Positions 26,428-35,328 are shown, counted from the first letter of the stretch. The stretch is 64,000 nucleotides of DNA from JADJEI01 sp035328465 (GCA_035328465.1 DAOLIQ010000004.1:14252-78251); one strand, 5' to 3'. Translations and numbers: made by a program. The notes: a model not told the origin generated them from the sequence alone.

Positions 26428-28842
26428 ATGAAAACAATTTTCTTTCTTTTGGTGTTTATTTTTTATCAGTCAATTTTATTTTCGCAAAACGATTACTTTG
26501 TTCGCGGTAAAGTTACCGATGCAGCTAACAACCAACCATTACCATTTGCAAATATTAGAGTTAATAAAACAACTCTTGGTACTTCAGCAAACGCTGAAGG
26601 CAATTATGAATTGAAACTTGCTCAAGGCAAATACGATTTAATTGTTTCATATATTGGATTTAATTCGGATACTATTTCAATCAATCTTGATTCAGATAAA
26701 AGTGAAATTGTCTTTTCACTTTTGCAATCCAAAGTGGATCTGCCCGAAATAGTGATTCTTCCGGGCGAAAACCCCGCCCTCGAAATAATAAGAAAAGCAA
26801 TTTTGAAAAAGCATGAACGGGAATTGAAAATTAATGATTATGAATTCGAGTCTTACACAAAAGGACTTGTGAGATCACAGAACGAAATATCGGCAGGCAA
26901 TAACAGCGTGGGGATTGGCATCGGAGCAGATTCGAGCGAATTGAAAATCACAGGTATTCTTGAAAATCAAAGTAAAGGATATTTTAAAAAGCCTGATAAC
27001 TTCAAGGAAATTATTCTTGCAAGAAAACAAAGTTCAAATTTTCCTGCCTCAATAAATATTCTTACCGGTGGAAGATTCATCCAAAATTTTTATGATGATG
27101 AAGTGAATTTTTTCGGCAGTGATCTGCCCGGACCTTTAGCAGAAAACGCACTCGAGTATTATTATTTCTACATTGAAAAAACTGCAGCGATTGATAACAG
27201 AATAGTATTCCAAATTTACATGTCTCCCGATGATAAGAATGACCCTGGTTTTGAAGGACGTATTTTTATTGCCGACAGTACTTTCGATTTAATTAAAGTT
27301 GATGTGCAGTTAAATCGAGCTGCCAATATCGGTGGAATTTTTGATACGATAAATATCTTTCAGCAGTTTTCTAAGTTCGATGAGTCTGTTTATATGCCTG
27401 TTGATTATAGATTATTTATTAAGGCAAATTTTATGGGGCTTGCAAAGTTTGGTTTTGAAATGAATACTATCCTTTATAATTATAAAATCAATAACAGCAT
27501 TAGTAATGATATTTTTAATAAAGCCATAATTACAGTTCTTCCGGAAGCCGATGAAAAAGATTCAACATATTGGTTCACTACACAAACGATCCCAAATACA
27601 GCTGAAGAGCAATTAGCTTATGAGAGAATTGATAGCATTAAAAATGTGCCGAAAAGTTTTTGGGATGATTTTTCTATTTTCTCAACAAAAATGAATCTTT
27701 CTGAAAATGTCTCAACAAGTGCTCCGCTAAGTATGTACCACTTCAACAGGATTGAAGGACATTCTATTGATTATGGTTTATGGTTATATGAATTAAATAA
27801 CAGACGAATGAGTTTTTCACTCAATACCAACTACGGCTTTTCCGACAAGAAATTCAAATGGAATTTTAGTTCGAAAGTTCTACTTGGAGATTATAGAACT
27901 ATCAGTATGAATCTGAATCTCTTTAACAAATTAAAAATCCTGTTTGATAAAAGTGAAAATTATAACGAACTAACAAGTACGTTTCTTTCGCTGATTTCTA
28001 AATACGAATTTAGAGATTACTACTACTCACAAGGAGGCGGTATAAATTTAGAGGGAGAAGTTTTTCCGGTACTAAAACTTCGAATAGGATTTGATCACTC
28101 GAAAGATTTGACTGCTGAAAATAAGACTAATGTTTCTTTATTTTATGATAAGAAAATTTATAAGGCTAATCTGCCTATAAACGAAGTTAAAATAAATTCC
28201 GTTTCAAGCGGCTTTACAATTGATTTCAGGGATTACATTGAAGATGGTTACTTCAGAAATAGAGTTTCTTTTGGAAAATCTTTTGTAATGCTTTCGGGTG
28301 ATGTCACTTATTCATCTGAAAATTTTTTAAAATCGGATTTGGATTTCACAACTTACGAATTGAAGTTCAGCGGCACTTTGCAAAACTTCAGAAATTCATC
28401 TTTAAGATTTTTAATTTACGGGATGTATAACGATGGCACTCTGCCATATCAAAAATTATTCTCACTGCCGGGAAATATTGATTTAACTTCCCAGGAATTT
28501 ACATTCAGGACTTTGAATCTGAACCAAGTTGTTGGCGAAAGAGTTTTAACGATAAATATTGAACAAAACTGGCATGATGAAATATTCAAAATTTTGAATT
28601 TACCTTTTCTAAGCAAACTACAACTTCAATTAAACACATTTATTAATATGGCGATTGTAGAAACAGGAGAAAATACCAGATCAATTCTTCCGAACAATAT
28701 TAATTTTTTCCCCCATCCATTTTATGAAGCAGGATTTGGAATCGCTCAACCATTGATCCCATTAAAAATTGAATTTGCCTGGAAATTAAATCATAGAGGA
28801 GAGAATAATTTTAGAATCGGAATTAATTCATTTATTTTTTAA
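26428..28842 (+). CDS. DUF5686 outer-membrane protein with carboxypeptidase-regulatory-like N domain
   Basis: An 804-residue protein with a signal peptide (to about SILFSQ). Residues about 24-105 form a CarboxypepD_reg-like beta domain (VRGKVTDAANNQPLPFANIRV, LIVSYIGFNSDTI). A conserved stretch follows with ALEIIRKAILKKHERELKINDYEFESYTK, typical of DUF5686 proteins. The rest is long alternating beta-strand sequence ending in RGENNFRIGINSFIF, a phenylalanine-terminated barrel end. Such proteins sit in the outer membrane of Bacteroidota; their cargo is unknown. No strong ribosome site is seen, as is common in this lineage. Confidence 0.85.
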   Translation: MKTIFFLLVFIFYQSILFSQNDYFVRGKVTDAANNQPLPFANIRVNKTTLGTSANAEGNYELKLAQGKYDLIVSYIGFNSDTISINLDSDKSEIVFSLLQSKVDLPEIVILPGENPALEIIRKAILKKHERELKINDYEFESYTKGLVRSQNEISAGNNSVGIGIGADSSELKITGILENQSKGYFKKPDNFKEIILARKQSSNFPASINILTGGRFIQNFYDDEVNFFGSDLPGPLAENALEYYYFYIEKTAAIDNRIVFQIYMSPDDKNDPGFEGRIFIADSTFDLIKVDVQLNRAANIGGIFDTINIFQQFSKFDESVYMPVDYRLFIKANFMGLAKFGFEMNTILYNYKINNSISNDIFNKAIITVLPEADEKDSTYWFTTQTIPNTAEEQLAYERIDSIKNVPKSFWDDFSIFSTKMNLSENVSTSAPLSMYHFNRIEGHSIDYGLWLYELNNRRMSFSLNTNYGFSDKKFKWNFSSKVLLGDYRTISMNLNLFNKLKILFDKSENYNELTSTFLSLISKYEFRDYYYSQGGGINLEGEVFPVLKLRIGFDHSKDLTAENKTNVSLFYDKKIYKANLPINEVKINSVSSGFTIDFRDYIEDGYFRNRVSFGKSFVMLSGDVTYSSENFLKSDLDFTTYELKFSGTLQNFRNSSLRFLIYGMYNDGTLPYQKLFSLPGNIDLTSQEFTFRTLNLNQVVGERVLTINIEQNWHDEIFKILNLPFLSKLQLQLNTFINMAIVETGENTRSILPNNINFFPHPFYEAGFGIAQPLIPLKIEFAWKLNHRGENNFRIGINSFIF

Positions 28843-28865
28843 AGACTTTTGAATAATAGATTTCT

Positions 28866-28941
28866 AACTGTCTGTCATTTTCACGCAAGCATGAATCTAC
28901 TTAATTATCATTAGACTCCTGTTTGCACAGGAATGACGGGT
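28866..28941. repeat. Imperfect palindromic REP-like element
   Basis: GTCATTTTCACGCAAGC near 28877 is mirrored by a CCTGTTTGCACAGGAATGAC block near 28920-28938, with TGAATCTA and TAGACTCC arms inside. Extragenic palindromes that end in GTCATT and AATGAC are common dispersed repeats in environmental genomes. The copy lies between a plus-strand gene and a minus-strand terminator. Confidence 0.5.
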
Positions 28942-28964
28942 TAAATTTTTCAGAAGTCTCTTTT

Positions 28965-28992
28965 AATAAAAAAGCGCTCCAAAAGAGCGCTT
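28965..28992 (-). terminator. Intrinsic terminator of the RRM gene
   Basis: AAGCGCTC (28972-28979) pairs with GAGCGCTT (28985-28992) around a 5-base loop. On the minus strand a TTTTTTATT tract follows. It starts 24 bases after the RRM stop codon. Confidence 0.85.
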
Positions 28993-29016
28993 AAGAATTG
29001 GCAAGAAACCTTTGAA

Positions 29017-29271
29017 TCATTTTTCCTTTGGCTTTGCTTCGCTTACAATAATGTTACGTCCATTTACTTCCGTACCATTCAATGCTGTGATAGCTGCACT
29101 TGCTTCGGATTCATTTTCCATTTCAACAAATCCAAATCCTCTCGATTTACCGGTCTGACGATCGGTAACAACTTTTGCAGAAACAACTGCACCTTGAGAT
29201 TCAAATAATTCTCTCAAGGTTTTGTCATTAACTGCCCAGGGAAGACTCCCTATAAACAATTTAGTACTCAC
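29017..29271 (-). CDS. RRM-domain RNA-binding protein
   Basis: An 84-residue single RRM protein. RNP2 is LFIGSLPW (5-12) and RNP1 is KSRGFGFVEM (about 42-51), with the aromatic residues that stack on RNA all present; the tail is short and charged (EAKPKEK). Such small bacterial RRM proteins bind single-stranded RNA and in some groups respond to cold, but that has not been shown for this lineage. The start codon is GTG, with AGAGGT 6 bases upstream. The gene has its own terminator and is probably monocistronic. Confidence 0.95.
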   Translation of the reverse strand: MSTKLFIGSLPWAVNDKTLRELFESQGAVVSAKVVTDRQTGKSRGFGFVEMENESEASAAITALNGTEVNGRNIIVSEAKPKEK

Positions 29272-29562
29272 GAACTGACCTCTGAAAAAATAGTGAAAAA
29301 AAAACTCGGTGCTTTCACCGCACTAAAACTTAGTACAAAACTATTCAAAAAACAAAAACTTTTTAATTTATTCACACTTTTTTCTCGCCCCATTTTTACC
29401 TTAAAACAAATTACTCCCAGTAAGAGGAATGTCAGATTTAATTCTTCAAAAGTCTTTATATAACAAAAAATACTTTCAAGAATATTCCTGCGTTAATTAC
29501 TGCTTACTTATTATTTTATGATTCAATTTTAGAAATTTTTAAATTAAAAATATTTTAATACA

Positions 29563-30360
29563 ATGTCAGAGGAGAATAAAAAATATAAGCGAAAACCAGG
29601 GCAGGAAAGAGACGAGATCGTTGGCAAAGTAGAATATTATCGGCAGTTCAGTTCAAAATTATTGAACAACAAAAGAGACATTCTTGTCTGGCTGCCAAAT
29701 GGTTACAACCCCCAAAAACAGCCTGATAAAAATTATCCGGTCCTTTACATGCACGATGGTCAGAATATTATTGACCCTAAAACTTCTTTTGCCGGAAAAG
29801 ACTGGCGAATTGATGAAACTATAACAAAACTTATCCGACAAAAAAAGATGAAGGAAATAATTGTCGTAGGAATCTATAACACCCCTGATCGATTGGAGGA
29901 GTATAGTTGGAGTGATAGAGGGCAGAAATATTTGAATTTTATAATTGACGAGTTAAAACCTTTTATAGATTCTGAATATAAAACGAAGAAAGGAAAAGAA
30001 GACACTGCTATAATGGGCTCGTCTATGGGGGGATTAATTTCATTTTATGCTGCGTGGCACTACCCGGAAATTTTTTCGATGGCTGGCTGCCTTTCAAGTT
30101 CATTCTATTTTAATAACGACAGAAGTATTAAACAAGTTGAATTATACAACGGTCCAAAAAAGCATGTGAAATTTTACATCGATCATGGTGAGGATGGGTT
30201 AATCAGAGGGCAGAAAATGTTCTGCTTGCTTACTCAAAAAGGTTACGTAATCGGTACAGATATCGACTATTACTACGTTCCCGGCGCAGAGCATAATGAA
30301 AAAGAGTGGGCAGCAAGATTAGAGAGACCGTTGTTATTCTTTTTTAAAGAGAAGAAATAG
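29563..30360 (+). CDS. Esterase-D/enterochelin-esterase-like hydrolase
   Basis: A 265-residue alpha/beta hydrolase of the putative-esterase family. It has a YPVLYMHDGQNIIDP motif near 58-73, the nucleophile motif GSSMGGLISFYAAWHYPEIF, and a C-terminal PGAEHNEKEWAARL with the catalytic histidine. There is no signal peptide and the N terminus is charged (MSEENKKYKRKPGQERD). Similar proteins hydrolyse carbohydrate or siderophore esters, but nothing nearby selects one. No good ribosome site precedes the ATG. Confidence 0.85.
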   Translation: MSEENKKYKRKPGQERDEIVGKVEYYRQFSSKLLNNKRDILVWLPNGYNPQKQPDKNYPVLYMHDGQNIIDPKTSFAGKDWRIDETITKLIRQKKMKEIIVVGIYNTPDRLEEYSWSDRGQKYLNFIIDELKPFIDSEYKTKKGKEDTAIMGSSMGGLISFYAAWHYPEIFSMAGCLSSSFYFNNDRSIKQVELYNGPKKHVKFYIDHGEDGLIRGQKMFCLLTQKGYVIGTDIDYYYVPGAEHNEKEWAARLERPLLFFFKEKK

Positions 30361-30533
30361 CTATTTACATAATTCACTGAGAGTGATATCGATTTTTCGG
30401 AAGAGCTAAGCATTCAATGAAATTATTTTATTGTCAAATATTAGGAATGCTTCATAGCCGAATTGTTTTCTGAAGTGTTAATTTACCGATAGTCAACTTA
30501 AATTAATTTATAAATTTATTTAAAGGTCATTTT

Positions 30534-31379
30534 ATGCGTTGGCAAGGAAGAAGAGGAAGTTCAAACGTTGAAGACAAAAGAGGGCTTTCATCGAAAGGTG
30601 TTATAGGTGGTGGTATTGGTGGAATTGTAATTATTCTTATCGTTATGCTTTTGGGCGGCGATCCAAATTCACTGCTGCAAAATATTCAGGTAGATCAACA
30701 AACATCCAGTTCTAATTATTCTGAAACAGCTGAAGAAAAACAACTCGTACAGTTTGTTTCCGTAGTGCTTGCAGAAACTGAAGACACATGGCATAAAATA
30801 TTTTCTGACCTTGGTGAAAACTATCGTGAGCCAAAATTAGTTTTATTCACGGAAAGTGTGCAATCTGCCTGCGGCACTGCTGGTGCATCAACCGGACCTT
30901 TTTATTGTCCCGGTGATGAGAAGCTGTATATTGATTTAAGTTTCTATGACGAACTCCAAAAAAGATTTAAAGCACCGGGAGATTTTGCAATGGCTTACGT
31001 GATTGCTCACGAAGTTGGACATCATATTCAAAACCTATTAGGAACAATGGATAAAATGAATCAACTTCGCTCGCGATTAAGTGAAGAAGAGTACAACAAA
31101 TATTCAGTCAGATTAGAACTTCAAGCAGATTTTTATGCGGGAGTTTGGGCACATTACACTGACAAAACGAAAGGGCTTCTTGAGGAAGGTGACTTAGACG
31201 AAGCAATCAATGCCGCAAGTGCTGTTGGCGATGATAGAATTCAAAAGCAGTCGCAGGGCTATGTAGTTCCTGAATCCTTCACTCACGGATCTTCAGAACA
31301 AAGAAAACGCTGGTTCTACAAAGGATTTACTACCGGTGATATTAGGCAGGGGGATACATTTGGCACCGATAATCTTTAA
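30534..31379 (+). CDS. YpfJ-type neutral zinc metallopeptidase, membrane-anchored
   Basis: A 281-residue member of the KPN_02809/YpfJ family. It opens with the typical MRWQGRRGSSNVEDKRG, then a membrane helix made of GGGIGGIVIILIVMLLGG (about 25-42). The zinc motif HEVGHH is at 159-164 (H159, E160, H163), and ELQADFYAGVWAH supplies the downstream acidic ligand. YCPGDEKLYID and the C-terminal SFTHGSSEQRKRWFYKGF are family-conserved. The catalytic domain should face the periplasm. The substrate of this family is not established. Confidence 0.93.
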   Translation: MRWQGRRGSSNVEDKRGLSSKGVIGGGIGGIVIILIVMLLGGDPNSLLQNIQVDQQTSSSNYSETAEEKQLVQFVSVVLAETEDTWHKIFSDLGENYREPKLVLFTESVQSACGTAGASTGPFYCPGDEKLYIDLSFYDELQKRFKAPGDFAMAYVIAHEVGHHIQNLLGTMDKMNQLRSRLSEEEYNKYSVRLELQADFYAGVWAHYTDKTKGLLEEGDLDEAINAASAVGDDRIQKQSQGYVVPESFTHGSSEQRKRWFYKGFTTGDIRQGDTFGTDNL

Positions 31380-31502
31380 TTTAATTTTTATTGTTTATTT
31401 GCTTCATTGCCTGCTGCCATATAACTAAATTGTTTTTCACCATTACAATCAGTTTGTCGAAGGGTGAATATTTTTCCAGTATTATAAAACTATTAATATA
31501 TT

Positions 31503-32138
31503 ATGAAGATTTTACTTGCTCTTTCCCTCACTTTTATTCTCACAAGCTGCTCTTCAATCGAAATTGTAAATCTTAGAACCGTGAAAGATATAGTTAAAGA
31601 TTATTATGAATCAGGAAAGTTCGATGAAGAGATGTATGAAGTAATTGAAGATGCAAAAGAAAAGTTTAGTAAAGTTGAGATTAAGAAAAACTCCGCTGTA
31701 ATTTTTGATGTTGACGAAACTGCGCTCAATAATTATGGCTTAGCCAAACAAATGGATTTTGGTTACGTTTATGAACTAAATAAAAAATGGAATGAGGATC
31801 TAAAAGCTCCGGCAATTAAACAAACACAGGATTTATATTTTTACTTACTAAATAAAGGAGTTAAAATTATTTTCCTTACCGGAAGAAATTCCTCCGAATA
31901 TAATCTCACTTATAAAAATCTTATTCAAGCCGGCTATACAAAATTCGATACGTTGATTACTCAAAGAGAAGACGAGCAAAACATAAAACCACAAGAATTT
32001 AAAAGCATAAAACGGACTGAGCTAACTCAAGACGGTTATGAAATTCTCGGAACGGTCGGTGATCAGTGGACCGACCTTACGGGTGCTTATACTGGCATCA
32101 CAATAAAACTTCCAAATTATTTGTACGAGATAAAATAG
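31503..32138 (+). CDS. Class-B-like acid phosphatase lipoprotein (HAD subfamily IIIB)
   Basis: A 211-residue protein with a lipoprotein signal (lipobox LTSC, cysteine at about 16). The HAD core has motif I VIFDVDETALNNYG (nucleophile D and acid D in DVDET), motif II FLTGRNSSEYNLTYKNL, and GTVGDQWTDLTGAY as motif IV. This matches the acid phosphatase/e(P4)-like HAD IIIB group, which removes phosphate from nucleotides or other monoesters outside the cytoplasm. Its 22-residue linker is unusually charged. It stands just before the decayed 1-kb zone. Confidence 0.88.
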   Translation: MKILLALSLTFILTSCSSIEIVNLRTVKDIVKDYYESGKFDEEMYEVIEDAKEKFSKVEIKKNSAVIFDVDETALNNYGLAKQMDFGYVYELNKKWNEDLKAPAIKQTQDLYFYLLNKGVKIIFLTGRNSSEYNLTYKNLIQAGYTKFDTLITQREDEQNIKPQEFKSIKRTELTQDGYEILGTVGDQWTDLTGAYTGITIKLPNYLYEIK

Positions 32139-32149
32139 ATGGCTAAGTG

Positions 32150-32222
32150 TTGACGCAGATTCTGTGATTTTCGCTGATTTAATCCTGTGTTAACTTGTCC
32201 CATCTGCGTCAAATGGTTGCTA
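32150..32222. repeat. 73-bp element with 11-bp perfect terminal inverted repeats
   Basis: TTGACGCAGAT at 32150-32160 is the exact reverse complement of ATCTGCGTCAA at 32212-32222. The inside contains CTGTGATTTTCGCTGATTTAATC, itself built from CTGTGATT/CGCTGATT short repeats. It begins 12 bases after the phosphatase stop and could act as a terminator-like hairpin or be a copy of a dispersed palindrome. Confidence 0.6.
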
Positions 32223-32573
32223 CTGACTCTCCTACCTCCTCGCCAATTTCCCTAATATTTGAAGTTGGTCTGAAATCCTTATTCTAGAGTTGCTTTATCT
32301 ATCAAGGAGCATTTTCATATACTGCTAATAAAGTTTTGGTGGATTTCGCAATTTCAAGTATTGTCCAGCCGGCGTCAAAACTATAGCCAATAATATTTAA
32401 ATATTAATTAAGCTTTTCGGCTGTCAAAAAGAGATTTACGATTCGTCCCCTCTAACACTTTAATCAGCCGAGGATAGAAGCATTTATTTTAATTTGCTTT
32501 AAGTCCTTAGCGGTAACCAAGTGCATTGAATTGAATAAGGGGAGGTTAATTGAATCATTGTTAAAGCTAATAA

Positions 32574-32777
32574 AAATGGCATAGCCATTACTTTGTCAGT
32601 GTTAATGACGCCATAGTTGATGATGGGGAGATAAAATTCGTTGCCCGGGAAAAACTAATCATCGAAGAATTGACTTTTGTTAAAGGCATAACTGCTCACA
32701 AACTATCTCGTGATTTTAATGGTCCAAATGATAAGACAGGAAAAGAACACTTACTAATGGAGATTCCACTCTATTAA
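32574..32777 (+). pseudogene. Remnant coding frame of unknown origin
   Basis: A stretch of 67 open codons reads like protein (IVDDGEIKFVAREKLIIEEL, then THAHKLSRDF-like GITAHKLSRDFNG and NDKTGKEHLLMEIPLY) and ends in TAA at 32775-32777. No start codon lies near its beginning and two stops sit just upstream. It probably is the 3' end of a decayed gene. I do not recognise the family. Confidence 0.35.
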
Positions 32778-32904
32778 AAAAAATAATTGTTTGCCATATT
32801 CAGATAAACTACTCAAAACGAATTCAACTCCTCAACTAAACGGAACCCACGACAATACCATCGAGGGTATAGTTTACTAACTATATTTCAACCATTTCCT
32901 GCAA

Positions 32905-33202
32905 CTTTCCATTTTGAAAGCCGATCAATCTTCTTTGAAACTTCCTCTAGTTTCATTGAAAGATAGAAAATCTCGTTGAAAGACTGACACAAATAATTGC
33001 TGCACCCTCCAATAGCTTTGTTTTGATAGCGTTAAGAAATTGCAGCTATAAAAATCATTCTGAAGTCTTTTCCAATCATTCCGAAGAAGTCACTTTCTTC
33101 ATCGAAAGACTAGCTGACTCCTTTGAAACATTTACCGCATCAATTGAAGGGCTGACCGATGACCTTGAAATATTAGCCCCATCCTTTGAAAAAATAACGC
33201 TC
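32905..33202 (+). repeat. 21-bp periodic tandem array, a decayed heptad-repeat coding region
   Basis: A GAA core, usually inside TTTGAAA or TTGAAA, recurs every 21 bases: at 32916, 32937, 32958, 32978, then 33062, 33083, 33104, 33125, 33146, 33167 and 33188, with weakened copies in phase near 32999, 33020 and 33042. That is about 14 units. In the plus strand it encodes heptads of the form hydrophobic-E-x-hydrophobic-x-x-S/D (SEEVTFF, IERLADS, FETFTAS, IEGLTDD, LEILAPS, FEKITLL), open from about 32960 to a stop at 33218-33220. One base is lost between 32958 and 32978 and the earlier frame meets TAG at 32964-32966, so any ancestral gene is broken. The last bases overlap the gmd 3' end. Confidence 0.7.
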
Positions 33203-34330
33203 TTAAAATCCTCTTATTAATACTTTTTCAAAATCCGCCTTAGTCATCAGTTTCACCAATTCTTTAAATCCAGTTTGAGTTTTCCAGCCTAAAAGCTCTT
33301 GTGCCTTTGCTGGATTGCCTATCAGCAAATCAACTTCTGTTGGTCTGTAATATCTTGGATTAACGGTAACGACAGTATCACCTTCTTTTAATTTATCGGT
33401 AATCTTATATTTGAAATTATTTTTGTTGTTGGAGTCCTTGATCAATTGAGCAGCTGTATCAAGATTTATTTTTTTAATTACGCCGATTTCATTTTCACCC
33501 TTCCCCCGCCACTCAATTTCAATTCCCAATTCATTAAAAGCTACTTCACAAAATTCTCGAACACTATGTGTTTCATTTGTAGCAAGCACAAAATCTTCAG
33601 GGGTATTGTGCTGCAATATTTGCCACATCCCTTCGCAATATTCAGGTGCATATCCCCAATCTCTTTTTGAATGCAGATTCCCCACCGAAAGATTCTCCTG
33701 CAAACCTGCCACAATTCTTGAAACTGCGCGGGTAATTTTTCTCGTAACAAAAGTTTCCCCTCTCCTTGGCGACTCGTGATTAAACAAAATACCGTTGCAG
33801 GCAAAAATGTTATACGCTTCACGATAATTAACAATAATCCAATAAGCATAAAGCTTTGCTACCCCATAAGGCGAACGCGGATAGAATGGAGTTTTTTCAG
33901 TTTGCGGGATTTCTTGCACCTTACCAAATAATTCACTTGTAGATGCTTGATAAAACTTCACCTGTCTCAAACCAACTTCGCGAATTGCATCAAGAAATCT
34001 GAGTGTGCCAAGTCCGTCAACCTGTGCAGTATAATCTGGAACTTCAAATGAAACTTTAACATGGCTTTGTGCAGCAAGGTTATAAATTTCATCCGGCTCA
34101 ATTTTTTCCAGCAATCGGTTCAAATTACTTGTATCAACAAGATCGCCGTAGTGCAGAAATAATTTTTTATTGAGGATTTCGGGATCGGAATAAAGATGAT
34201 CAATTCTCGCTGTGTTAAACGAGCTGCTTCTTCTGATTATTCCATGAACCTGATAACCTTTTTGAATTAGCTGTTCCGTAAGATAACTCCCATCCTGTCC
34301 CGTAATTCCTGTAATTAGTGCTTTCTTCAT
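33203..34330 (-). CDS. gmd: GDP-mannose 4,6-dehydratase
   Basis: A 375-residue short-chain dehydrogenase of the Gmd family. The NADP-binding motif GITGQDGSYL is at 8-17, the RRSSSFNTARIDHLY segment is typical of Gmd, and the catalytic residues sit in STSELFGK (about 130-137) and Y155xxxK159 (SPYGVAK). It converts GDP-mannose to GDP-4-keto-6-deoxymannose in the cytoplasm. AGGGA precedes the ATG. It is the last gene of the sugar cluster and lies 27 bases after fcl, which uses its product. Confidence 0.97.
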   Translation of the reverse strand: MKKALITGITGQDGSYLTEQLIQKGYQVHGIIRRSSSFNTARIDHLYSDPEILNKKLFLHYGDLVDTSNLNRLLEKIEPDEIYNLAAQSHVKVSFEVPDYTAQVDGLGTLRFLDAIREVGLRQVKFYQASTSELFGKVQEIPQTEKTPFYPRSPYGVAKLYAYWIIVNYREAYNIFACNGILFNHESPRRGETFVTRKITRAVSRIVAGLQENLSVGNLHSKRDWGYAPEYCEGMWQILQHNTPEDFVLATNETHSVREFCEVAFNELGIEIEWRGKGENEIGVIKKINLDTAAQLIKDSNNKNNFKYKITDKLKEGDTVVTVNPRYYRPTEVDLLIGNPAKAQELLGWKTQTGFKELVKLMTKADFEKVLIRGF

Positions 34331-34357
34331 TTTTCCCTGTTCAATTAAATATAAAAA

Positions 34358-35326
34358 TTACTTAATGATATTATTTAAGTACCAGTTGTACGTCTGAATT
34401 ATTCCATCTTTTAATTTTGTTTTGGCTTTCCATCCAAGTTTATTTATTCTTGAAACATCCATCAGTTTGCGCGGTGTTCCATCAGGCTTTGATGAGTCAT
34501 GAATTATCTCACCATTAAAGCCAACAACATCCGCAATTAGATCAGCAAGGTCCGAAATAGTTAAGTCTTCACCGGAGCCAACATTTATTTGAGAGATTCC
34601 ATTTTCGTATAGATCCTTCGCATTGATATTTTCTAAAAGAAACGTAATTGCTTCTGCAAGATCATCAACATAAAGAAACTCTCTCATTGGTTTTCCAGAC
34701 CCCCACATCGTAACGGTTGAACTGCCGTTTGTTTTTGCCTCGTGAAATTTTCTGATTAATGCAGGAAGTACATGCGATGTTTGAAGATCAAAATTATCAT
34801 TAGGACCGTAAAGATTTGTCGGCATTGCTGAGAAAAAATTGCAGCCGTATTGTTTGTAATAACTTTCGCAGAGTTTTATACCGGCAATTTTTGCAATTGC
34901 ATACGGTTCATTTGTTACTTCAAGATAACCTGAGAGTAAAGATTCTTCCTTCAAAGGCTGGGGTGCAAGTTTTGGATAGATACACGAGCTTCCAAGAAAG
35001 ATTAATTTCTCTACTTTGTTTTGATAAGCTGAATGAATAAGGTTTGCTTCGATGATTAGATTATCGTATAAAAACTCCGCGCGAAAAGTATTGTTTGCCT
35101 GAATACCCCCGACCTTTGCAGCAGCAATAATTACAATCTGTGGTTTTTCATTTTGAAAAAATTTTTGAACTTCATCCTGTCTTTTCAAATCAAGTTCAGC
35201 AGAAGTTTTTACTAAAATATTATCATACTTGTTTTGAGTCAGATTACGCATCACTGCAGAGCCAACCATTCCGCGATGTCCGGCAATATAAATTTTTTTC
35301 GTTTTATATGAATTATCAAAAGTCAT
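34358..35326 (-). CDS. fcl: GDP-L-fucose synthase
   Basis: A 322-residue epimerase/reductase. It has the NADP motif GHRGMVGSA (16-24), the serine in GSSCIYP (about 112-118), the Y142xxxK146 pair in YAIAK, and the family stretch NLYGPNDNFDLQTSHVLPALIRKFHEA. It makes GDP-L-fucose from the Gmd product. Its start lies two bases after the stop of the Wzi-like gene and gmd follows 27 bases later, so all three are probably one transcript. GDP-fucose would feed capsule or O-antigen synthesis. Confidence 0.96.
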   Translation of the reverse strand: MTFDNSYKTKKIYIAGHRGMVGSAVMRNLTQNKYDNILVKTSAELDLKRQDEVQKFFQNEKPQIVIIAAAKVGGIQANNTFRAEFLYDNLIIEANLIHSAYQNKVEKLIFLGSSCIYPKLAPQPLKEESLLSGYLEVTNEPYAIAKIAGIKLCESYYKQYGCNFFSAMPTNLYGPNDNFDLQTSHVLPALIRKFHEAKTNGSSTVTMWGSGKPMREFLYVDDLAEAITFLLENINAKDLYENGISQINVGSGEDLTISDLADLIADVVGFNGEIIHDSSKPDGTPRKLMDVSRINKLGWKAKTKLKDGIIQTYNWYLNNIIK

Positions 35327-35328
35327 TA

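Larger units (their letters stand above)
32139..32904. other. Gene-poor decayed zone between the phosphatase and the periodic array
   Basis: Besides the inverted-repeat element at 32150-32222 and the frame remnant at 32574-32777, nothing here looks like an intact gene. The phase and stops change often, and short protein-like stretches are interrupted. The zone continues into the 21-bp periodic array. Together they form about 1 kb of probable genetic wreckage between two intact regions. Confidence 0.5.

Noticed and set aside
32905..33202. CRISPR-like array from the regular spacing
   Set aside because: The 21-base period has no constant repeat plus unique spacer structure; only a short TTTGAAA core recurs, and the units encode heptads. 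No cas gene is nearby.
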